Positions 11,212-22,000 of a DNA stretch of 64,000 nt are shown in pieces (position 1 is the first letter of the stretch; each line of letters starts with the position of its first letter). The stretch is from Priapulus caudatus (taxonomy: Eukaryota; Priapulida; Priapulimorpha; Priapulimorphida; Priapulidae): NCBI RefSeq assembly GCF_000485595.1, contig NW_014577865.1:43959-107958 (forward strand), in the 5' to 3' direction. Both the position numbers and the translations under genes were made by a program. The notes under the pieces were generated by a model. That model had not been told where the DNA came from and did no database searches. It saw nothing but the letters and a program-made list of their open reading frames with translations.

Positions 11212-13245
11212 CTATCTACCTTCTAATGTCTTGTCTCTCACAATAACAGATTCCTCAAACTTAATCATAAGTGTGGTACCTTTGTGCCAGTGTGCAGTCA
11301 CCTTTGCTGGCTACAAACAAAAAACAGAAATCCATAAATTTTAAATATACTATTCTACATAGTTACATTACAATTTTTTCCAAAATTCATCAGCTTTTAG
11401 AATTGACTTATTACATAATACTAGCAATTAAAAAAATACAATTATGGTATTTTGAATTTTGGTTTTTGGTGGACACAATAATTCAAAGTGCACCAAATGG
11501 TGTTGAAAAACAGTTTTGGAAGAGTTTGCAGACCTATATAGTATTGTTATTTGTTAGTAATTGCTTTAATGTAATTTTAGAAATATCCATTTCACCAAAT
11601 AGTAAGTTATTTCATAGCTTACAAAGTTGCATCCTTCCAGCACTGCTTCCACAATACCAGCTGTGAATGCTGCACAATTCAAACTTCCTGCCAAAACAGA
11701 ACAAAGACAGATGATCAGACAGAAACCATGAATGTTCAACGTTATTACCTCATGCATAGCCTGCATTGTTTATGTTGATGGGCTAGTGAGTATAAGAACT
11801 TTTAATTACAAAAGTGATTAGAGCCTGCTCAAAAACTGATTTACTCTTTTTTTGAATTAATTCAACACCAGGTTGATCGGCTCATTGTAGGGGTTATAAA
11901 CTCTCTTGGTCTATCCTGAATTTTAGCAGCAACAGAGATGAGTTTGTTTGTGATACTTGGTTTGTGCCCATGGAGCCCATGGATTAGTGTAGAGCAGCAG
12001 ACAGACACTGGGAGTCAATCTTCAATGACCTATTCATATCACTAGCACAGGATGATGATAAAGATAGGGATGACACTAAACACATGATGATATATTATAG
12101 TATTCATTCCCGTAAATGTGCACATACATACCTTTGTCCTTTGGCACTGATATATATTTGTTGACCAGAGACTCCTTCTCTATTATGTAGTCTGCGCAAG
12201 TAATAAGGAAAATCACTTGGCAAAAAAATGAGAGTAGTTTGGCACCTAATTATCATTTTACCACTAAGTAGTATTTCAGTATAATACTTTTTATTTTCAA
12301 TAAATATTTTCTTCGTTCTATGACTAATTACTACATAAATTTCCCCAAACTTAATCAATGCACATAGTCACTATACTACGTAGTTCAGCCTAAAATCTCA
12401 AGCCTGCAGGAGTGTGGGAATGATAATTTTAACAAAATATATAATACAAATTGAAAAACAAAACCGACTGCTGACAAAACTAAACTAAACTCTCAGGAAT
12501 TTGAAAGGATACAGGTTTTCTCGTCATCATTGGCATGCTCCAACTTATCAGCTTCCTTCCCAAAAAGTGTCTGGAATATAAATATAAATAATCATAGCCA
12601 CTCAACCAACATGTAATTAATAACTATAACAAAAACAACAACAATAACAATGATGATGATGACAAACTACAAGAAACAAGCTTTACTTTTAACAGATAGC
12701 TGTTAAGCATTTCTCTGTGTAGCCATGTTTGGTGGTTTACCTTCCATAGGCTTGACTTGATGAAGAGCAGCATGTTAAGTAGCTTTACTTCTCTCTTGTA
12801 GTTCCTCTCCCTCACAAACATCAAGTCGAGAATGCGAAACCCAACATGTCTTCCCAAATCCCCGAGTCTAAAACAATTAAACATCATTTCACTGGTTTAT
12901 GTTAACTTGTGTCAGCACTAATAGGTGATTTATGTAGCATGTTAGAATGAGCAACAACTATAATTACATGTGCAATAGAATATGCTTGGTTCTATTACAA
13001 ACAGTTACAAGAGTAATAAGAGTAAATATAGTTAATATATCATCAAGTTTTTGTGCATAAAAAAATTCGAATATTAATTTTAAAGATAAACATTGAAAAC
13101 GCTATACCAAAAGTGAATCAATTGTAAAAGGAAACCTGTATAAAGGTATAGCATACCTCTGCTGCAGCTCTGGCACAGTATAAACTCTATTTTGGCTATA
13201 CTGTACCATCTCAGAAAAAAGCAATCCGAATGTGCTCAAGTTGAT
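11212..13245 (-). CDS. trappc5: TRAPPC5 (TRAPP complex subunit, Bet3 family), 5' incomplete
   Basis: Core subunit of the TRAPP tethering complex that acts on ER-Golgi transport. Six exons on the - strand: 13245-13157, 12867-12741, 12570-12513, 12191-12132, 11687-11623 and 11310-11212 (stop TAG at 11214-11212). All have GT-AG borders and matching phases, giving 165 residues. Hallmarks in order are INLSTFGLLFSEMVQY, LGDLGRHVGFRILDLMFVRE, KLLNMLLFIKSSLWK, TLFGKEADKLEHANDDEKT, IIEKESLVNKYISVPKD, LNCAAFTAGIVEAVLEGCNF and PAKVTAHWHKGTTLMIKF. The family is about 188 residues, so about 24 N-terminal residues are missing. A donor CAG/GTAAAG at about 13371 preceded by MQYHKIILDSQ is the only nearby candidate for exon 1 and does not look like the family N-terminus. 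Confidence 0.93.
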
Positions 13246-13474
13246 CTAAAAGAATATTCAGACACTACATTACAAAGCATTACAAATACTATCAAGAGCT
13301 AATAATACCTAGAGTGTACAACGGAAAAACGGAAAAATAGTGCTAATTTACGGCAATATTATTTTACTTTACCTGCGAGTCTAGAATAATTTTATGGTAT
13401 TGCATTAAGCAGAATTCTTTGCTCTCTAAAACAAGACCAACCGCTTGTCAATACGATACTCCTAGGCTGAGATA

Positions 13475-13917
13475 TTGGCTCGTAAACTTCCCCTCCCACA
13501 GGCCTCACGGCGCCTCGCATCCACAATATTCACTATCACTCTCGCCTTTTGCGGGTCTAGCTATCGGTTTCCGTCGCCGCTTGGAGCGTTGATAATTGAT
13601 GTCACATGCCCAAATTTGGTACTCTTACTACACCATATAGTAACTGAGCTGCGTTGTAGACTTAATTTAGAAAACATTGCCGGCTCCATCATGACGGGCA
13701 TTAGCCGTGCTAGGAAAGATAATGGGAGATAAGTGCATAGGCGATGCCCCCGAAAGTCACCGATGATAACAGAAACGTCGTTCATTCATAAAGTTATTGC
13801 AGAAAAAACTGAACTCTTGCGAAGCGACTTTCCTAACCCGCAAAAGGCAAAAGTGATAGTGAATATTGTGGATGCGAAGCGCCGTGAGGCCTGTGGGAGG
13901 AGAAGTTTACGAGCCAA
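13475..13917. mobile_element. MITE with ~86-bp terminal inverted repeats and TA target duplication
   Basis: Ends TTGGCTCGTAAACTTC and GAAGTTTACGAGCCAA are flanked by TA at 13473-13474 and 13918-13919. The terminal repeats run to about 13560 and from about 13832. TA duplication points to a Tc1/mariner-type non-autonomous element. It lies just upstream of the TRAPPC5 exons and may separate or disturb its first exon or promoter. Confidence 0.8.
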
Positions 13918-16014
13918 TACTCACTATTCTAAGCTATTCTGAACACATTATAGGAGACTCTTGAATCACTTTTTCAAGTTGTCAAAAGGAACAAACAAAC
14001 TATGAATAGGAAATCAGGGGGCTGAAAATAGGTCAAGTTTTTTTATTAAATGTCTAGACATAATAATATTTTTCTGTTTTCAACCGTCGCTTGCATTGTT
14101 TTACTCAGACATAAGCTGCCTTGCTGCGACAAGATTTAAATGAAAAAAACACAATGCGAATGGACCAATCAGTGCATAGTTATGCAGACAACATGCACAC
14201 AGCAACATGTAAACCCGGCCCCCAGGCCAGGCATGGTCGTTACGTGATCAGCTACCTCAAATTTCTGCCCCTCTACTGCAGCCTGTGAACGAGGATTTTC
14301 TTTTCTGGTACACAAAAACAGATACACTGCATGTATACTTCTCTGTCAGTCTACTGTCTACACTCTACAGTCAGGTGCTGTTGAGGGTATATAATTTAAA
14401 TGTTTACATTGTTACCCCCCCCCCCCGATTTTCTCAACGCATTTAGACGTTTCACAAAATCGACCCCTGGGACTGTCAAATCCGCGGATTTCCGCGGATC
14501 CGCGGAAAAATCTCATCCCTGGCGATGAACCTGATTTTCACAGTGTGTAGGCCTAAACACAAGGCAAGTACATATCTTCGCAATGATAATTATTAAGTTG
14601 TTGTAGATTGATGTTTCCTGGTTTTCAATGTTTTAATATTTATATATATATACGAGTATATTTATGCTCGCGCCAACGCGAGTTGCAACGCTATGTTATG
14701 TCGTTTCGAGTTTTCTGCGTTCCGATCCAAAAGCATGCGCAGTGGAAACATGGCGATTGGCGGTTGGTTGAAATTTCGGTTCGGCTCTTGAAATTTATAC
14801 TGTGCACAGCGAACTGAGGTATTAGTTTTAATAACAACGCTGGAATACTATAACTTATAAGGTGAAGGTTATGGTACTTAAGTTAATACAAAACAAGGCA
14901 GAAATGCTTAGATGATTATTTTATTTGAAATATACGTAATTGTTCGGAGTTTTTGTAGAGGTACAAGATTTTCCAATGGATGGATGTCAGGCTGTATATT
15001 GACGTTAGTCACACAGCCTGGTCGGGTTAAGTGTACGTGGCTTAGCTCTAGTACTATAGCCCGCGTACATTGACTGCCAGCTAAGTGTGGCTAAGCAACA
15101 ATCATTGAATCAACACTGGTCAGCGGATAATGAACTTGAAGCAGCAATCTACAATTTGGTATACTATCAAGTTTCTTGATTGACACAGTGAAAACACGGT
15201 ATGGTGGATGCCTACAACATAACAAATACAACCGTTATGCTTACATCTACTTTTGTCTTTGCAAGCGGCCGATCCAAAATACTGTTCTTCGTACGCGAAG
15301 ACATTTTCATTGACGGAAGTTATGTTACGCCGCATGTGAGCATAGACATTCGCTTTTAATCGCAGCGCCACCTAGTGCTAATTTTACACGATAAATTAAG
15401 TTTGACAAGTAAAAAGTAGTTATATGATGGATAACCAAAAAAATAATATGCTATTTAGACTAATGTTTCCATATTTCTCTATGAGAATAACACATGCCAA
15501 AAACAAAATACCTAAGCCAAAATATATTTTAAATAAAATATTAACATAATATATTTATTCATAAATAATAACAGAGATACATTGAGGATAATTAATGTAG
15601 TGATGACCATCATAAAAAACTCCTCTCTGCTAAAGTCGTTCATGTAATACCTCAGATATATGTCTGAAGTATCACGTATAGTAGTATACAGTCAGAAAAC
15701 TATTCATGCTATTAGAAACTCTGAATTTAAATCAAATAAATAATATTCTACCTTTTCACCCTTTTCTCCTATTCCTTTTTGAACTTGATATGTGACTGGT
15801 TCAATAAATAAACAATGCTACATTCTTATTAGAATTTATAAATTATAGGTTTTCTTGAGTTGACCATTGCAATGTGTTAAAACGAAACCTCTACACAGCT
15901 AAAATTAGTCATATGACGGCCCAATATATATATATATATGCACATGAATATGGACAGATATACATAAGTCATAGCTATATGTACATAAGTAACTCAGAAT
16001 CATTGCAAAAATCA
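13918..16014. other. Intergenic or upstream region, no gene recognised
   Basis: AT-rich. Contains a C homopolymer at about 14416-14426, a palindromic TCCGCGGATTTCCGCGGAT motif near 14484-14505, and a fragment at about 15043-15070 (AGCTCTAGTACTATAGCCC) matching the end of the MITE at 24098-24444. Open frames here are short and look random. Confidence 0.6.
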
Positions 16015-19000
16015 TCATTTCTTCTTTTTTTTATTAATCGTTTCACTTGTTGCTCGTTCCATGCACAGACATGAAAATTGCACTAGGTGAAAATACCCAC
16101 AGAATGCAAGAAAGTGTATACATGAATACACTGCTATTAGAAGTGGAAAGAGATCTGGTAAATGGCGAGGTGGCTCAACCAAATGACTGCAGATGGCTAG
16201 AGCTACAGCCTCTAAGCAAGATAAGGTGAACTGAAACAAAAGCAGATTTGGTACTGTTACAAATTGCTTGAAAATCTTCATGCATTAGCTTTAAAAGAGA
16301 ACATGAAGTGATATGAAGTCATCAGGTCTGAATTCAATGTTCTGCCATAGTATATATACACAAACTGACAGAGGTGAAATTATATGATAAATTCAAGAGC
16401 GTATAAAGAAGGAGAGCGTACAACGGTGAAATGCTGAAACCATGTTGCAGTATTAGTCAAATTAATAAACTCTCCCCGTTTTATTTTGACGATTATTGTA
16501 GTATTATTGATCAGCTGTCCTACCTTGTTAATATAAAACAAACCGCATGTCCCTACGATGCCCCTACGCTGAGATAATAAGCGGTGAAAATCTGGTATTT
16601 TCGCCAAAAACCGACTCCAGATCAGTCAGTACTGTTTCTCGTTTTGTGGCCAGTGTGTTGCTTCCGGTCACCGCTGGTGGCGCTGACTCATTACGTCATT
16701 ACTACGGAATTTACTCCAGGCAGCGTGAGGTGGGGGTCATCACTATGACAATCAATAACAACACGTCGTGGAGTAATGGCCGCATCTATGACTGGAACTC
16801 GCAGCTAGGGCCTGTATACCTCCCAAATCCCATTGGTTGATACATATCACGTGCCTGAATCTCCTGTTTTAATAAAACTTTTATGGTGCATTGTGACCCT
16901 AACCCTAATCCTAATTAAAATTTAATTCAAATGAAAGTGTCAATGACACTGTAGCTCACCACAAAAAAGGACACAAATGAGTGAGTAAGAAGAAGTCAGT
17001 TTTAATTGAGCAACCAGCGACGTACATTATAGAAACGATTGCCATCTGTATATCGCAATAATAATTTATAAAGCAAAATAAATCACAATTTGTGACCGTA
17101 GATGGCGCTATACCCGCTTTGTAGCAATGGCGCTTGAAATAAATAGGTTATGCTGCGTTCCGACATGGTTTGTAAATCTTTACTCTAATATAGACGTTTT
17201 ATCGGCAGAGTGGAGAGGAAATACCAATTTTGCATTAAAGATATTATCAATGAATCTTGTAAAACGAACCAGACGAGTGTGACACCACAGACTGTTTGTG
17301 TGCTATATAATTGCCAAACCCTACCTAATTTGCATAATTTTTTTTTAAATATCAAAACCCCTAGCCCTTATTCATTCACATACCAAAAATGAGCAAAATC
17401 CGTTGAACCTGAACTGACTAATCAGTTTACCTGNNNNNNNNNNNNNNNNNNNNNNNNNGGCAAATTCCATTTTTTCCAAACCCCTTCCGTGGCTCGAAGT
17501 TACGTGACTGGCCGTTGCTCAAAAATAGGACGTTCCACTTATGGCGCGATACTAGTAATAAATTCACATCAATTCAAAACATGTGGTCAAACCGGTTCTG
17601 AGTTATTCGTGCACCGAAACCAAATCTGACGGCTTTACGCACAAGAGATTACATGGTCCAATCTCCCGTCAATTTGTAGGTAAGATGCTACTATGTGAGT
17701 ACAATTATTTGGTAGTACACAACCTATTATCTGTTATGATCCAGAAAACTATATGAGATTTTTTTCCCAAACTGCATTTTGCAGTTTATCTATATAAATT
17801 CATTTATGGGGTTTCTCCCAACCTTATTATTCGATTAAATCATTCATCTTTTGTTCATAACCATGTACTATGCCATTCACAACAAATCATCCAAATATCT
17901 CATCCACCCCAATGTATATACATTAAATGAAAAATATTTACTATGAACACTGAATGAACTCTATTGTTAATTTTAGGAAACAACTTTGAATTACTTTTTT
18001 CCCCATTAAAAAGTTAAAATTTTCATAGATCAATGCTTGTGCTTCATACATAATAACATGCATGATATAAAGCAACCCTAACATGTAAACACTTTTTGAA
18101 AACAACTTTCCCCACATTAAAAAAGCTATATGACATAAGTGTTCAAGCAATATGGGGTAAGTCTAGGCATTTCTTTTTCGGTGGCAGTGCTAGTACTTGC
18201 TACAGGAAAGAGTTTCTTTCTAGGTCCAGCACTCTGGCAAGGTAGTCCAATTTTTGAAATAGCTCGTGGAACTGAATGTTCTGCCATTGAACTGACTTCA
18301 CACGTTATACAGGAAATTTGTAAATTGTAGTCGCAGTCGACGCAGATGAACACAAAGAAAACAGTTATGGCGATGTATGGTATGGTCTACCCAAAGTTCC
18401 TTGCGCTACAAACAAGTTTTCATTCAATGATTCATCTGATTTGTCAATGAATGACGGAAACACGCGAGGTTTCCCGAAGTTATCTCAAAACGAAAGACAA
18501 TCGCAGTACTGACTGATCTGGAGTCGGTTTTCGGCAAAAATACCAGATTTTCACCGCTCATTATCTCAGCGTAGGGGCATCGTAGGGACATGCAGTTTGT
18601 TTTATATTAACAAGGTAGGACAGCTGATTAATAATACTCGTCAAAATAAAACGGAGAAAGTTTATTAATTCGACTAATACTGCAACAAGGTTTCAGCATT
18701 TCACCGTTGTACGCTCTCCTTCTTTATACGCTCTTGATAAATTCAAAAGGGAAGAAATATTCTCCATCAAATTGTGGAAGTTAAACTCACAGCAATCTTG
18801 AGAAGGACACCATCGTAAGTCAGCAACCTCTGCATTCGTGAGGTGGTCAGCGGCGCCCTCTGGGGATGTGGGTCTGCATGCTCAGAGAAGAACACAGCAA
18901 ACACAGCCAAGCCGAACAAGAGAACAGTAGCGAAGAACTGAAGGAGCAATCCATCCTTCACCAGCAGTGGATACATACTAGAAAACAAACAAACGTAAAA

Positions 19001-22000
19001 GGAAATTGAACTCCTTAGTCAAATGCACACACCACGACCTGCTAAAACCAATACTAGAAGTAGATACATAGGACAAGAAGGCCACATGGTGGGCACCTGC
19101 TTATATCAATACTTAATATCCTAAGCAATAACTCATTGACTGCACATCACTCAAAAACTGGGTATCACTTAATTGTGATTAAATACTCTTAACACTGCTG
19201 AGAATGTGAGCACAACCAATACTATATCGTATGTATTACAATACAATACAATATTGTGTAGTACTTATATTGTACCCCAGAGTTGATGGGTCTAATATTC
19301 GTTATAGCTACGGACAGCAACATAAAGTTCTCATCATTATCTAGAACTGACGCAAGCTACAACGAATAGATTGTAAGCTAAGTGAACTGTTTATGTTACA
19401 TGACATACCTGAATGTAGATATTAACAGAAACCAAGAAGCTGCTAGCGGTTTCTCAGGTAGAATAAGCATGACAGGCCTGAAGGAAATATGTAGGTATAT
19501 CAGTAGAAATCAGCTTATATTATATACATCATACATCAACAGATGAAAGTTGTCCGTGTTGTCAATATGCTAGCACTGTAATTAATAACCTTTGTAACAT
19601 TCAAGCATTTAGCTATGCAGATATTGAGTATACACCTTTAGATCACTATCTAAGATGCAAATTTCAATGAGACAAATTTCATGAGAACGTTTTCAAATAA
19701 AGATCTCCGATCAAAAACAATGACAAGTTAATGAAACTAGAATATTAGCCGCGTTCACACGTAGCACGAAATTCGGTATTTAGCGTTCACACGAGACAAA
19801 ATGCGCGGTCCAAGAAATACGATATCTAAACAGATCCGGTATTTGTTGAAATACGCGGCTTCCCAGACCCAAAATAATTTGCCGTGCTTGAGAAATACCG
19901 GATCTCTTGCACCGCGCATTTCCTCGTGTGAACGCTAAATACCGTATTTCTGAAGCCGCGTATTTTATAGACTGGTCTGCGCTCGACAGTTCCAGTTTAA
20001 CGCGAGTGGAACTGTCGAGCGCGGACCAGTCTACGTATTTTCTCGGCAGTTGGTGCGCATTGCATTGTTTATTTCGCATTGTTTGCTTGATTGTTACTAA
20101 AGCAGCTCGCAGCTCGCAAATACGGCATTTCTGGAGCCGCGAATCAGTGTGTGAACGCTCCGCCGCGTATTTGTCTCAGATTCGGTATTTCGCAAATACC
20201 GTATTTCATAAATACGAGGTCTCGTGTGAACGCGGCTTATATAACAGTAAATGACTTACAGTGCTGCTAAGAGTATGCTCTTCTCATGAACTTGGAATGA
20301 GAATAGAAAGAAGACTAATGAAGAATTCACCTAAAGCAAATCATAGAAAAATTTTAAAAAAACATGAAAACAGATGATTGGCAGGTCCTAATAGGATACT
20401 ACAGTCCTCAGTTAACAATATTTGGACATCATATCATTGAACATAAAAAAGAATATGGTTTTATCATGTTAACAATAAAAACTCATCATTTCATGCCTGG
20501 CGATGGATATACCTCATCAACACCAATCTATGTAGTCTGCTAGAAATTAAAGTTTAATGTATTCATATAATAACAATATAACCAGACAACTAAGAAGAAA
20601 AATTTACTAATACTCCAGTTCTATCAAATGTAAATTCTAGCAAAATCGAATGCAGTCATCACCTACCAGTGCATATTTAAATTTATGCAAAGAAGGTTTC
20701 CACAGCAGGTTTGCTGATGAGGGAAGCAGACCCATACACGTTGCTATAAGACTGCAAAGTCAAACAAACCTTTCATAACATCAAAATCTTTTTCAATGTT
20801 TGTATCCAATTGCTACAAAACACTGTCACTCCTATAAATTAATATAAAGAGTCGATAACACATGAAAGCCATGCATGTCAAAGTAATATCTAACTATCTT
20901 CCCTTACAGTCCTAAGAAGTATGATCAGGTAGCAAAGTTATACTAACATTTTTTGTTACTGAATGTCACAGCAAAACCCTCACCTTATTCTGACCATGGT
21001 CTCTACTGGCAGCTGTTTCAGTTTAATCACAATCGAGAGGGCACACCACACATTGCTAACCTTATCCTTGAAATGTAAATAAATATATAGATTTAAGACC
21101 GGGTTACACTTCACACGTTACTGATCACATGAAGATCGATTTTTATAAAATACTGAACAGTGCCGTCGTTTTGAACGTATTAAATGTGAAACCTATAAAA
21201 CAATTACAGGACGAATTTTTCACAAGGCCCGTGATAATAACTGAGGCATTATTCAAAACGCTTGCCACTTACAGCACACATATGTACACACCTCAAACAG
21301 TCCTCTTGCAACAGGAAAAATTCTACTAAGAACATGCAGGACCATCTCCTGCTCACGAAGAAATGGTGCCCAACAGGCTACAAATGTTGCTATGACAACA
21401 GCAGCGAGTTTCAAGAGCTTGAACACCCTGAAATAAAGTATATAAATATATGTTTTAGCACTGTATATGTGTACATTAAAATGTATGTACAAGTGTCCAC
21501 ATCTACATATATGTAAATGCATATAATGTGATCTGTCTGCTACCTGTTTTCAGTCTTTGTGTGCCAACAACTCCCCAACAAGTAACAGAAGAACGGCATG
21601 GCGTGGTACAATTCCATCTGCTTGTAGTTCAAAGCTAGGCAAAACATTATGGAGCCAAGTAGGTTGTGACCTGTACATAAACCTACGACTCCCCATAGAG
21701 CAAAGCCAAGACTAACACAATTATATCTGACACAAAGGTAAGGAATTTACTCTTCAACTAGCTATCATAAGTATTGCTGTGAGCATGTGATGTTAAAAAA
21801 AGCTTTTATTTTGTGAATTTGTGCTGTATGCTATGTTAGCACCAGGTATTAAGTTCAATAGAGTTTGAATTAAAAATGGATTACATGTAGTTGAAACAGA
21901 AAAAAGTCCATCTAATAGGTTTAAACGAAGGATACTGGAAATGGCCGTGGTCAATAAGTATCAGTCCTGGATACAACAGCATGACTCCGGCAATGACAGC

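Noticed and set aside
13371-13420. MQYHKIILDSQ before a GTAAAG donor as TRAPPC5 exon 1
   Set aside because: Phase fits, but it is about half the expected length and does not resemble the family N-terminus; left as a weak candidate only.
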